Shown: positions 23,082 through 35,016 of the stretch, in pieces
How positions within the stretch are numbered: the stretch's first letter is position 1
Layout: each line of letters begins with the position of its first letter
Position numbers and translations under genes: made by a program
Origin: Pomphorhynchus laevis
Lineage: Eukaryota > Acanthocephala > Palaeacanthocephala > Echinorhynchida > Pomphorhynchidae
Assembly: GCA_012934845.2 (NCBI GenBank)
Contig: WNNJ02001799.1
Span: 62,001-126,000, forward strand
Length of the DNA: 64,000 nucleotides
Direction of reading: 5' to 3'
Notes under the pieces: generated by a model
Seen by the model: the letters and a program-made list of their open reading frames with translations, nothing else
Told to the model about the DNA's origin: nothing
The model's database searches: none

Positions 23082-25540
23082 ATGAGAAGTACTCAAGAGC
23101 CTTTTTCACTGAATATTCTTCAGTGGAATTCAGGGGGTGCTTCTGCCCTTGGGCTTCTATCTGGTAGATATGCAGATGTTATAGTCCTTCAGGAGACGCG
23201 GTCTATCCGGCTCCCCCAGGACATTACTCAATTTATCCCAAAGCATATCTACACACTTCACTCCGTATATAACCCCTCCACACTCTTCTTCCACTCAGGG
23301 TCTTCTTACACTAGTTAAATGATCCTTAAGATCGTCCCTCCAGTTAAACTACTCTTGTCCAGCCCTGTCTTGTTTAGCTATATCACTTTGTAAAAACGGT
23401 AAACGCATCAGTATATCCAATATATACATCCGTCCAGAAGAGATTCACAAGAACCGTGACCTCCTAGATCGTATTTTGGGTAGTGGCTATGATATGTTAC
23501 TTGGTGATTTCAACGACAGAACTGGTCGTTGGATTAATGCAGCACTTCGCAAACAGGAACGACTATCTTATTAACAAACCACCGTCCCCCACCTTTCATT
23601 GCTCAACAACTAATTCTCTCCTTGACATTTTACTGCTTAATAAGATGTGGATGTTGAAATCCATCTGCACGGAGCAGTCGCGGCAACATCAGACCACCTC
23701 TCATGACCTAATTCGTTGGCGGATATAGGAAGATGTGTTGCTTAGGGAGGTTTCACTTTGATCACATGAGAATGGCTTTCTTTCAGGCAGCTATCCAACT
23801 CTTCCCCAGAATTAGTAATGAGAGTTTAACCGAATTTAATTCCTAACTCTCATCGCAAGTTACCGCGTTGCTTTCGACTACCTATAAAAGTAGTATTTAC
23901 AATCCGCACTCCAACAAAACTCAAGGTCCTGGCTAAAATGCTACACCTTCCTAATCTCTGTTTCCGCCAGACAGGCCCTCTCGAAGGAATACTGGAGCTC
24001 TAGATAAAGGTTCCAGCTGAGCAGAGATAGGGCGAGGATTGCTCACCTTAACCCTTCTCAGTCTTCCTTCTGGAAGATATTCAAGAAGGAGAAGTTTGTC
24101 TGTTGGGAGAATAGAGCTTTAGGCTGTATGGGTAGTATAGGCCTTGATAATGTTTTAAAGGAGTCATTATCCCTACATAATTATGGAGCCACTCAATCAC
24201 CCCAAGCAATCCCGCCTTGGCGTGACTTTTGGAGCAGGGACTTATCTGTTACAGATATCCTATACTCCCGGGGTCCAATTCCGGGCACCTCTAAATCCGT
24301 CGCTCCACTATCTTCTCGGGTATGTCAGCTTTTGACAGCCGATCAAAGAAGAGAAGTGGTCGTCACAATGCTTTTAGCCTAAACATCTGATGTAGCCGGC
24401 ATCAATATACGTCGTAGAATTTTTTTACCAAAGCGTAGTCCGGTTTCATGTCCTAAAGATCTGCGGCCGATTTCAATTCAAAACTCCCTCATCTTCATCT
24501 ACGAAAAAGCGCTTACGCGTAGAATCCGCGACCATTTAAGCAGGCGTAATTTGATCCCACCGAGTTTTCATGGGTTTGTCAAAGGACGCTCGGTCCATAC
24601 AGCAATAGGTAGAGTGCATCAGTTTTGTCGGAATAATAGCCATCAACTAGCTGTAGCATTTTTCCTCGACTTTTCTGCTGCATTTGACCGCATTTCCATT
24701 CCCTTTGTTATCTCTTCTCTCAGGTTCCTCGAGTTGTCTGCGAGAATTGTTAATAGGGTGGAGATATTACTGTAAACCAAGCGGTTCTACAATAAAGACG
24801 ACCCTGATACACGTCAATTCTATCCTGTTACAGGTGTGCCTGAAGGTTCCCCACTTTCTCCAATCTTGTATCTTGCTGCCTCTATTGAACCTTACAACAC
24901 ATTTAAACGCGATCAACATTTTGTGGTATACGCTGATGATACCACAGCCCGGTTTTCTGGACGCAGGTGCAAAGATGTAATCTCGGACATCAGCCGTTTC
25001 TTTTTAAGATTAAAAGATCAGTTACCCTCAGCCAATCTTATTCTCGGTTCATCCAAATCTCAGGTGGTTGTCTTTCATATCGCCCCTGCGACAAAGAAAA
25101 AATTAAAGAGACTAGCACTCTCTGCTCTATCTTCCATTTTGACTAATCAACCACTCCCTACCTTCACAAGTCGAGTAAAATATCTGGGGTTCACCGTTAC
25201 GGTGAATTGGTCGGCGAAAGCTGACCTGGATAGATTTAAACGTATTCTGAAGAGAGCTAGGTGGGCCCTGAAACGGGCTCAGCATATGTAATTAAATGGG
25301 AATACCCAGGTGCGCCTCTGGGGTACTTGGGCTATCTCGGGATTAGTCTTCTTCTCAAGAGGACGTCCCCCATGAGCAAAGACTAAGATTTCTTAAGCTC
25401 CTCATCTTGAGATTACCAACCATGGTCCGCCTTGACTAGACTCTTAGGGGTGTGAGAGAGACCCCGAATGGTTCAGTCAGAGAGCGGCGCGCTGGTGCGG
25501 CCGGGGGGATCAGATCCCTCTAGCCCTGAGGCCGTGATAT
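23082..25540 (+). pseudogene. A4 ORF2: endonuclease-reverse transcriptase, heavily broken
   Basis: ATG 23082 follows the same 34-base ORF1-ORF2 gap as in A2. The endonuclease N-terminus (SLNILQWNSGGASALGLL) is open to about 23318. GDFNDRTGRW is readable near 23500. RT motifs are FLDFSAAFDRISIPF (near 24665), MPEGSPLSPILYLAAS in place of GVPQGSPLS, and VYADDTTARF. The segment 24836-25291 keeps the tryptophan codon that is a stop in A2. Frame breaks are numerous. Confidence 0.8.
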
Positions 25541-25666
25541 ACAAAGGAGACTAGCAGTTTACCTGACGATCATGGAAAACTTATTTATTTGAACTTATTG
25601 TTTGCTGTGTTTTTCTTTTTTATCGATTGTTAGTTTTTTGTAAGAAAATCCTTAATTAAAGAAATT

Positions 25667-25924
25667 GTTGCGAACGTACACAGCAACTCCACCGCCACAC
25701 AAACCCGATATTCGATCAGCTTGCAGCAACCGATAACCTGGACTGTTAATAAGGGTATTTGTAATATGAATGTGTAACCAGAATTCAGTTATACAGAAAA
25801 ATAGTACGAATGTGACAGAATATGTTGCTTAATTTCTACGATCTGGGTTTGCAAACTACGCAAGTTCGAATAGCCTTGTGACAAATGTCGGGAAGCATTA
25901 CTAGAGAGAGAAATTCATTTGGAG
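25667..25924 (-). mobile_element. Family D LINE D3, N-terminal endonuclease fragment
   Basis: The minus strand encodes YSNLRSLQTQIVEIKQHILS, then an ITEFWL-like catalytic segment, GYRLLQADR and GLCGGGVAVYVRNN. This is the start of an APE endonuclease. It leads logically into the fragment at 21670-21897 once A4 is set aside. Confidence 0.75.
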
Positions 25925-26085
25925 TGGCCAATGCGTGCCAAAGGTGAGCTTACAAGTCCTTAAGAATAATAAAAATTATCAAGCTGATAAAAAATAATCC
26001 GTAAACGAATTCAGTGTGTTCGTTTAGTCCGTTCGTTCATTTTGTTCGTTCAGTGTGATCGTTCAATATGTTCGTTCACTTCGTC
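25925..26085 (-). mobile_element. SINE-like short element S2
   Basis: This is the reverse-orientation copy of S1. On the minus strand it has about five or six units of the 13-bp CTGAACGAACNNA repeat (26012-26082), the body TTTTTATCAGCTTGATAATT with TTATTCTTAAGGACTTGTAA, and the 3' end GGCACGCATTGGCCA at 25925. It abuts the D3 endonuclease fragment. S1 and S2 align over the body but differ in repeat number, as expected for a minisatellite head. Confidence 0.65.
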
Positions 26086-26109
26086 ATGCAATTTTCGCCT
26101 CAAAAATAC

Positions 26110-27270
26110 CTTCGCATGAAACCAGACAATTCAACGGAGGATAAATTTATCGACTACTACTGTTTGAAAGAACTATCGGGAGATCCACAATCCGGCCACA
26201 CTGCAAAAATTCATTGTTAGTTTTTTAGTTTTGCTCATAGATACTTCATCGGAGCACGTCGAACTGTCGGTTACAATCTCACAACGAGAAAATTTCGAAC
26301 ACAATCAGCTAATCTAAACACCATGCGTAAGTTAAAACAAATTGCAATCTTCTCATCACCTTTTTGCAAAAGCTGATAAAAAATGTCGCTTAATCTATCA
26401 ACATAGTGATTTGAAAGTTCTTAGAAATTTTCTACGGTTGATTCTGGGATTCCGCTGAGAATAATATAAGTTCTATTAAGGTTTGTTGTCTATTTTTTGG
26501 TAGTGAGATGTACTACCCGAGGAACTACTTAATAATTCGAGACGCTTAAGTTCGAGAAGCTTAAGTTCGAGAAGCGTCATTCATTGATTGATTCAAAAAT
26601 TAAATTTGGAACAGTAGCGACATTACTGCCTTTAATAGGTCGACAATGAGATATTGCCAATGGATCAATATCAACGGTTGTTGTTTCTATCGCTCTTTAT
26701 CGCGTGTGTATTTTATTGTATGTTATTATATCTCAAACTTTTTTAATTACGAGATTAAAATATAAAATCATGTATTAAAGTTTATCATGGTTGTTATTTG
26801 TATCGCTATTTTGTATATTTTATTAAAATAAAAGCTCTTAATTGAAAATTAATTTTTTTATTAAAGCTCTTAATTGGAATAATAAAGTTATTTAATAATC
26901 GTTAATATTATTTTAGCATGCAATTTTAGAATATTTAAAGGCTTCGTTCAAAGTCAATTTGTTAATCAATGTATACTTAGTTAAGATTAAACCAATAATT
27001 TATACAGGGAAGATTGAAGTCGTGTTATCTTCAAGTTGATTGCATCCATATCACCTTTTCAGATGGTGAAGGGAAATGACAAAGTGTGAAAAGATTGATA
27101 TTTTTCTTAAAGTATTTACCCGGTTTGAATAAAAAACGGTTATCCTCGTGGAATAAACATCGAATTAACACATTGACGGCATACTTAAGCATTTATTGAC
27201 ACTTGACTAGAAAAATAAACGTCCTCGAATAACGTTTTTAAAGGTGGTAGCCTTTATTAAAAAATAGTAA
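26110..27270. other. AT-rich DNA, no gene recognised
   Basis: No convincing ORF is seen on either strand. The motif AAAGCTCTTAATTG occurs twice (near 26832 and 26865) and again near 35150, a weak dispersed repeat. CATTGCATTT at 27271-27280 is the target-site duplication of A5. Confidence 0.5.
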
Positions 27271-27409
27271 CATTGCATTTAAATAAATAAATATTTTCTT
27301 AATAGAAAGATAACACAATGCAACATAACAGAACACAACACATCAACCAGTACTTAGACAACGTTCGATACACAGCAGAACCATAATTGTTCATCTGTAG
27401 TATTCCAAA

Positions 27410-29860
27410 ACCTCCCACAAGCTGATGTCCAGAGGAATCAGAGCCCTCCAACCAATCCAACTCGCCGCCTTACGACTGAACCACCCGGGGTCTGCCACCC
27501 CCCGAAGGATCCAATCGCGGCGGACGATGCCAGGTAAGCGGGACACGAGCAGCTTCAAGAACCTTAGCCTTTGCTCAGGGGGACGTCCTCTCGAAAAGAA
27601 GACTAATCCCGAGATAGCCCAGGTACTCCAGAGACGTACCTAGGATTTCTCCCTTAATTACAGATGCTGAGCCCGTTTCAGGGCCCATCTAGCTCTCTTC
27701 AGGATACGTTTAAGTCTATCCAGGTCAGCCTTAGCTGACCAGTTCACGGTCACAGAAAATCCCAGGTATCTTACTCGACTAGAAAAGACGGAGTGCTTCG
27801 TTGGGCAGTAAGGAGGATAGAGCAGAGAGTGCTAATCTCTTAAGCTTTTTCTTCGTCGCAGGGGCGCCATGAAAAACAACCACCTGCGATTTCGAGGAGT
27901 TTAAAATAAGGTTGGAATTAGGAAGCTGGTCTTTTAATCTTAAAAAGAACTGGCAGATGTCAGAGACTACGTCTTTGCACCTGCGTCCAGAAAACAGGGC
28001 TGTGGTATCATCAGCGTATACCACTAGACGTTTTTCGCGTTTAAATATTTTGAACAGTTGAATGGAGGCAGCAAGATACAAGATAGGAGAAAGTGGTGAA
28101 CCTTGAGGCACTCCTGTAATAGGGTAGAACTGACGTGCATCAGGGTCGTCTTCATAGAAGAATCGCTTGGTGTACAACAGTATCTCCACCCTGTTAACAA
28201 TTCTCGCAGGCAACCCGAGGGACCTGAGAGAAGAGATCACAAAGGGAATGGAGATACGGTCAAATGCGGCAGAGAAATCAAGGAAAACAGCCACAACGAG
28301 TTGATTGCTATTCTCTTGACAAAACTGCTGCACCTCACCAACTGCTGAATGGACCGAGCGACCTTTGATGAACCCATGGAAACCAGGTGGGATTAAATTA
28401 TGCCTACTCAGATAGACGCGGATTCTACGCGCAAGCGCTTTTTCGTAGATCGAAACGTGGGCATTTTGAATCGAGATGGGCCGCAGGTCTTTTGGAGAGC
28501 GAACCGGATTTCTCTTAGGGATAAAAATTCTCTTGTCAATATTGATGCCGGCTACATCAGAGGGCGATGCTAAAAGCATAGTGAAGGCTACTTCTCTCCT
28601 TAGATCGGTTGTCAAAAGCTGACAGACCCGAGAAGAGAGTGGAGCGGTGGACTTGGAGGTGCCCGGAAGAGGACCCCAGGCATTCAGGATCTCTGGAACA
28701 GAGAGATCCCTACTCCTGAAGTCCCCCCAAGGCGGGATTGGTTGCGGTGATTGCGTGGCTCCATAATTATGTAGGGCAAGTGACTCCTCCGAAAACATTA
28801 GCAAGACCGATGCTACTAATCCAACCAGATGCACTCTCCCTCCGACAAACAAATCTCTCTTTCTTGAATATCTTCCAGAAGGAAGACCGGGACGTATTAA
28901 GGGAAGCAATGCTTGTCCTATCCTTACCCAACTGGAACCTATATCTAGTGCCCCAGTATTCTTTCGAGAGAGATTAACGTGCAGAAGAAGAGAGATTGGG
29001 AAGATGGATAATATGTGCAAGGGTCTTGAGCTTTATTGGAGTGGGATTGAAAAGGCGACCTTTATAGGTAGTCGATAAAATCCCGGTAGCTTGCGAAGAG
29101 AGGTAGGAATTGAATTCCGTTAAACTCTCATTCCCAATTCGGGGGAAGCGCCGGACAGCTGCCTGAAAGACCGCCACTCTGATTGGATCAAAGTGGAATC
29201 TCCTCCGAAGCAGCATGTCCTCTTCTATCCGCCAACGAATTAGGTCATGAGAGGTGGACAGATGTTGACGCGACTGTTCAGTATAGAGGGGTTTTAACAA
29301 CCATCTCTCGTGAAGCAGTAGAAGGTCGAGTAGAGAGTTTGTTGTTGAGCAATGAAAGGTAGGGGATGGTGGTTTATAAATAAAGTACCGGTTCCTAGCT
29401 CTGCGGAGTGCTGCATTAATCCAACGACCAGTTCTGTCGTTGAATCACCTAGTACCATGTCATAGCCGCTATCAATGATCCGATCCAGGAGGTCACGATT
29501 CTTGTGAATTTTCCCTGGACGAATGTAGACGTTGGCAAGACTGAAACGTTTACCGTTCTTACAGAGAGAAACTACTAAACAAGAAAGGGCTGGACAAGAA
29601 TAATTTAAAAGAAGAGAGGATCTTAAAGAACATTTAACTAGGGTCAAGAATCCTTGAGATGAAGAGGAGTTAGGCGGGGTTATGTACGGAGTATAGTGGG
29701 AACAAATGTGCTTAGAGATGAATCGAGTAATGTCCTGGGGGAGACGGATAGACCGCGTCTTTGGAAGGACTATAACATCTGCATCTCGGCCTGAGAGAAG
29801 TCTAAGGGCCGAATTCCACTGAACAATGTTCAGTGAAAAAGGTTCACCGATACTTGACAT
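27410..29860 (-). pseudogene. A5 ORF2: endonuclease-reverse transcriptase, few breaks
   Basis: The endonuclease block (29294-29860) starts MSSIGEPFSLNIVQWNSALR and ends near a frame change at GDSTTELVV, where the GDFNDR box is expected. The linker block 28974-29300 has HDLIRWRIEED and RIGNESLTEFNSYLSSQA. The RT block 27779-29020 is open for 413 codons: RPISIQNAHVSIYEKALARR, FLDFSAAFDRISIPF, GVPQGSPLSPILYLAAS, VYADDTTALF. A conserved C-terminus (LVFFSRGRPPEQRL-like) is readable to about 27410. About four breaks. Confidence 0.85.
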
Positions 29861-29879
29861 AGAGTTGGCTCATTTATAC

Positions 29880-31129
29880 GGGAATATCGGACCCTAAACA
29901 TGGCTAGAGATAGAAGGGTTACCTCTCTACCACTAGACAGGTCCACGACCGGCACTACCCCACTAGCAGCATCATCATTTTCCAGAAAGATTACAGGCTG
30001 AGAAGAGCCGCTTGCCTTCTTTTTCTTAAGGTCTATAATCTTTAGAGAGGACACTGTTTCCAAACCAGTACGCTTGTTTGAAACAGCATCTGAACATCTG
30101 GAGTCACAGGCTGCGGGCAGCATAGGAAGTTGCATAAGTTGGAAATCAAGGCTTCCAGACGGTTACTGGAAGCCTGAATTTTAACATCCATAAGTTTCAA
30201 AATATCAATGTCAGTCATCTTCCGTTCCGACGGTGAAGAAGAAGTAACACTGTGATCAGCTGCAGGACGCTGTTTTGAGCATAGATTAGAATACTTATTA
30301 AAAAGAGGACATCTCCTGGACCAGGAGGGATGACTATCTCCACAATTACAGCAGCAAAGGGAAGCATCACATTTAACTCCAGAGGTAAGGGAAGAGCAGT
30401 TCCCATAAGAACAGAGACCGCAAATCCTAGGCAGACTGCAAGACGAATCCCTGTGCCCCCACTGGTGACAAATGTTACAGTGAGGATATGCTAAACCATC
30501 CTCATCAATCTTAACAAATTTCAGGTTAAACCCTAGGAATGGGTTCGTACAGGAGCGCTCCAGTATATCTGCTTGAGAGGAATCAGCAGTGGCAAATGCC
30601 ACAGGGACTTCCAGACCAGCTTTATTAACTACTCTCTTCAGAGAGGATAGCTTAAATAGCGCTTTGAGGGAGGCTACATCTTCCTCCTCCAAATGAGTAG
30701 GGAAGTTTGTAATTTTTAGTGTAGCCTGAATAGGCTTAACAGAAATCTTACCAGAGTCTTTTAATTTGAGATCAAAATAAGATGCATAATCAGTAAGAAG
30801 GTCCGAATTACCGAAAGAAACCTTTAAATAATTATCGAATGTTCTACCGAATTAAACAGGATTCTGTTTCGGCACTTTAATGCAAAATCACGAAAGAATA
30901 CATTAGAAAGATCTTGCCTTTTTATTGGAATAGTACTAGTGATAATACATAAATTCTTGGCTTTAGGAATAGGGAAAAGAACACCCCCATCAGTATGCAA
31001 TTTTAAGACATCTCTTACCTTGAGCTCCACCAGTGTTGAGAACTTACCACCAGGAACAGACGAAAATTCCTTTGAATTTGAACAAATTTTGGAAGTTTTT
31101 GATCCTCCGCAAGCGCAACAATCGTACAT
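29880..31129 (-). pseudogene. A5 ORF1: gag-like zinc-knuckle protein, broken
   Basis: It starts MYDCCACGGSKTSKIC at 31129, which gives an extra N-terminal CxxC not present in A1/A2. The block 30042-30692 holds CNICHQWGHRDSSC, CGLCSYGNC and CCNCGDSHPSWSRRC, the three clusters of the family. A frame change between 30692 and 30830, and another near 30100, separate the blocks. The tail is lysine-rich (IDLKKKKASGSSQP). Confidence 0.8.
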
Positions 31130-31184
31130 TTTTTGCATTACATTTGCATGTGGTATTTGAATAACAGTGAAATACAAAAATAAA

Positions 31185-32405
31185 ATGCACAATAACGATG
31201 ACGCAAATTTTGTGTCGGAGCCATCAAAGGCTTTTTGTTCCTGCTCAGATTTTCAAGCTGAATGTAACGTAAGTGATCAAAACTCTTCGATTATATCTAT
31301 GCGGTCTAAGGTCAGTGATGATTTATTTTCTTCAAATGATGGGGAGGTACTTTCCCCCATCCCTAAAATGAAAAACCTTGTGATTATTAAAGTTATAAAA
31401 CCAATTGAAAAGGACAGATTATATAACACTTTCCTCCGAGGTTTTGTGGATAATTACAGTAATCGAATTCTTTTTAACAAGGTAAAAAATATTTGCCGGT
31501 GAATTGAAGATATCTTTTATCTCAGCTGACATCTTGAATGCTTACATAGATTATTTTAACAAACTTCACTCGGATCAAGGAGAGCTTATTTGCAACCAGA
31601 TAAATGCATCCCTTAAAATTAATAATTTGCACGTCTCATTGGATGAGGATGACAAAAAGGCTTTGACGAAATAGTTTGGGATTTTCAATCTGCGCCAAAT
31701 CCTGGGCAGGGATGGCAACCCTATACAGGTAGGGTTCTGTTCTGTACCCATTGATCGTGCGCAGCTGTTGTCCAAATCCGGTTCAAACCCTTTTATGGGA
31801 TTCAATCTAAACTTTACTATCGTCGATATTGATGAGTACACATACCCCCACTGCAGCCGATATCACAAATGGGGACACTGGGCGTCCAGCTGCAGTGGGA
31901 CGGCCACATGTGGGATGTGTGGCTGTTCGTCCTGCCTGGCGATTAATTCTACCGACTCGTGCAAGGCCCCTCCGTCCTGCACCAACTGTGGGGGGAGCCA
32001 TCCGGCCTGGCGCAGGGCCTGCCCTACGTTCAAAGCCTAAAAAAAGCTTTTATTAAGCCTTCAAAATACAAATCGGCTGCTTCATTTTCTACTGTTTCCG
32101 TTGCTCAGATGATGAGTGATTCAGAAATATCACTTATGGTAGACAAGAAAATTGATTTCTCGCATAAGAGGCTTGAGAGCTTTATATTTATGACAATTAG
32201 GGCTAAAAATCCGAATGCAGTATTACCGGCTCAACAGTTACACCAGCTTCGAAAAGGGGGCTCGGCCCATCCAGTCCCCCCAATCAAGATTAGAAAACTA
32301 CTGAAGGCTAAGAGAGGAAATGAAGATTTTGCCCTGGGGCAAGTACCTACCCTGGATGGGGCTATTGGTGGGAGGGGCGACCTTCCTGCACCTACCTCTG
32401 TCTAG
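31185..32405 (+). pseudogene. A6 ORF1: gag-like zinc-knuckle protein, broken
   Basis: It begins MHNNDDANFVSEPSKAFC at 31185, about 12 bases after the duplication. A shared segment LSPIPKMKNLVIIKVIKPI aligns with LPPVPKLSNLVIIRLLVPL of A2. The knuckles are CSRYHKWGHWASSC (second Cys replaced by Tyr), CGMCGCSSC and CTNCGGSHPAWRRAC. Frame changes lie near 31500 and 31670 (a TAG within GFDEI*FG-like sequence). The C-terminal part 31959-32405 is in another frame and ends GGRGDLPAPTSV. Confidence 0.8.
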
Positions 32406-32443
32406 GCAGACAATCCCACTACCCAACTAATCCATCACAATAC

Positions 32444-34884
32444 AGAGTACTCGTGATCCTTTTTCACTGAATATCCTTCAGTGGAATTCGGTAGGTGCTC
32501 CTGCCCTTAGACTTCTATCCGGTAGAGACTTCAGGAGACGCGGTCTATCCGTCTCCCCCCAGGACATTACTTGATTTATCCCAAAGCATTTCTGTTCACA
32601 CTATACTCCGTACATAACCCCACCTCACTCCTCTTCATCTCAAGGACTCTTGACCTTAGTTAAATGCTCATTAAGGTCCTCCCTCTTATTAAATTACTCG
32701 TGTCCAGCCATGTCTTGTCAAGTAGTTTCACTCTTTGAGAACGGTAAACGCCTCAGTCTAGTCAATGCCTACATCCGTCCAGGGGAGATTCACAAGAACC
32801 GTGACCTTCTAAATAGTATCATTGACAGCGTCTATGACATGATAATTGGGGACTTCAACGACAGAACTGGTCGTTGAATCAACGCAACACTTCGCAGAGC
32901 TAGGAACGGTTATCTTATTCACAAACCACCTTCCCTTACCTTTCATTGCACATCAACAAATTCAATCCTCGACATTTTACTGCTTCACTCGAGGTGGCTG
33001 TTAAAACCCCTCTATACGGAGCAGTCGCGTCAACAACTGTCCACCTCTCATGACCTAATTCGTTGGAGAATTGAGGAGGATACGTTGCTTCGAAGAAGGT
33101 TTCACTTTGATCCAATCAGAATTGTCCTCTTTCAGGAGGCTATCCGACTTTTTCCTCGAATAGGAAATGAGAGTCTCGCCGAATTTAATACCTACCTCTC
33201 TTCGCAAGCTACCGCGATTCTATCGACAACCTATAAAGGTCGCTTATACAATCCCACTCCGACAAAACTCAAGGTCCTAGCAAAATTGCTTAACCTCCCA
33301 AATCTCTCTGCTTCCGCCAGACAGACCCTCTCGAATAAATACTGGAGCACTAGATATTGGTTCCAGCTGGGTAGGGATAGGGCGGGTATTGCTCGTCTTA
33401 ACCCTTCTCAATCTTCATTTTGGAAGATTTTCAAGAAGGATAAATTTGTTTATTGGAAGGAAAGGGCATTGGGTTGGATAGGTAATATAGGCCTTGATAA
33501 AGTTTTGGAGGAGTAACTTGCACTACACAACTATGGAGCCACTCTATCACCTCAACCAATCCCGCCTTGGTGTAACTTCAGGAGTAGGGATCTATCTGTT
33601 ACGGATATCCTTAACTCCTGGGGTCCACTCCCGGGCACTCCAAATCCGTCGCTCCACTTTCTTCTCGGATCTGTCAGCTTTTGACAGCTGATCAGAGAAG
33701 AGAGGAGGCTAACAATGCTGTTAGCCTCCCCATCCTATGTAGCAGACATCAATATTAGTAAGCGTGTTTTTATTCCTAAGAAAAAATCCTGCTCATGCCC
33801 TAAAGATCTGCGACCCATTTCGATTCAAAATGCCCTCGTGTCGATTTACGAAAAAGCGCTTGCGCGTAAAATCCGCGACTATTTAAGTAGGCGTAATTTG
33901 ATCACTCCAGGTTTTCATGGATTCGTCAAAGGTCGCTCGGTCCATTAATCAGTTGGTGATATGGAGCAGTTTTGTCGGGATAATAGCCATCGTCTAGTTG
34001 TGGCTGTTTTCCTTGACTTTTCTGCTGCATTTGACCGCATCTCCATTCCTTTTGTGATTTCTTCTCTCAGGTCCCTCGGGTTGCCTGCGAGAATTGTGAA
34101 CAGAGTGGAGATCCTGCTGTATATCAAGCGATTTTACTATGAAGACGACCCTGATGCGCGTCAGTTCTACCCTATTACAGGTGTGCCTCAAGGTTCCCCA
34201 CTTTCTCCTATCTTGTACCTTGCTGCCTCCAATAACCTATTTAAATCATTTAAACGCGAACAACATCTAACAGGTGTACGCTGATGACACCACGACCATG
34301 TTTACTGGATACAAGTGTAAAGACGTAGTCTCTGACATCAGCCGGTTCTTTTTAAGATTAAAAGACCAGCTCCCACCATGCAATCTTTTGTTAAACTCCG
34401 CTAAATCGCAGGTGGTAGTCTTTCATGGCACCCCTGCTACAAACCAAAAACTTAAGAGATTAGCACTCTCTGCGCTCTCCTCCATATTTGCCTCTGAACC
34501 ACTCCCTACCTTTACAAGTCGAGTAAAATACCTGGGGTTCACCGTTACGATGAACTGGTAGGCAAAAGCTGACCTGGATAGACTTAAACGTATTCTGAAG
34601 AAAGCTAGGTGGGCCCTGAAACGGGCTCAACATCTGTCGTTGAATGGGAAAACCCAGGTGCGCCTTCGGGGCACCTGGACTATCTCGGGATTAGTCTTCT
34701 TTTCGAGAGGACGTCCCCCAGAGCAAAGACTAAGGTTCCTAAGCTCCTCGTCTCTCGTTTACCCAGCATAGTCCGCACCGATTGGATTCTTCGGGGGGGG
34801 GGTGAAAGACCCCGGGTGGTTCAGTCGGAAGGCGGCGTGTTGGATTGGTTGGGGGCTCAGATCCCCCTGGATTTGAGGCCATAA
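32444..34884 (+). pseudogene. A6 ORF2: endonuclease-reverse transcriptase, broken
   Basis: The usual start codon is lost (STRDPFSLNILQWNS follows without ATG). A deletion in the early endonuclease removes part of the catalytic-Glu segment. The block 33085-33516 covers the endonuclease-RT linker. RT motifs are FVKGRSVH (near 33930), FLDFSAAFDRISIPF, GVPQGSPLSPILYLAAS (34180-34230) and YADDTTTMF (34276). A one-base change before YADD and a TAG at 34559-34561 break the frame. The end is RGRPP...LISRLP-like, to 34884. Confidence 0.8.
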
Positions 34885-35016
34885 ATGTTGGGAAGGCGCT
34901 GAAGATTGGTGAAAGAATTTTTTTGTTTGCTAACTAAGCTGAATGCTTTGACTTTTTCATGTATTCATTTATTTTTGGTGATATAACAAATTCTTTTTTA
35001 TTTATTTATAGTGAAA

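Larger units (their letters stand above)
21898..25660 (+). mobile_element. Family A LINE copy A4, slightly 5'-truncated
   Basis: Its first recognisable sequence corresponds to about 60 bases inside A2 ORF1, so the 5' end is cut. It runs to AAGAAAATCCTTAATTAAA near 25660. GAAATT flanks it at 21892-21897 and 25661-25666. It splits the D3 endonuclease: the N-terminal half resumes at 25667. Heavily damaged. Confidence 0.85.
27281..31135 (-). mobile_element. Family A LINE copy A5, full length with target-site duplication
   Basis: This copy of about 3.85 kb is flanked by CATTGCATTT (27271-27280) and CATTACATTT (31136-31145), nine of ten matching. The 3' end is TTAAGAAAATATTTATTTA. The ORF1 ATG lies about six bases inside the duplication. 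Its RT is the longest open family A block in the window. It belongs to its own ORF1 subtype. Confidence 0.9.
31173..35009 (+). mobile_element. Family A LINE copy A6, full length
   Basis: This copy of about 3.8 kb is flanked by AGTGAAA at 31166-31172 and 35010-35016. The 5' end is only about 21 bases from A5's duplication, so A5 and A6 are head to head. The 3' end is (TTTA)n-like. The copy is broken in both ORFs. Confidence 0.85.
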
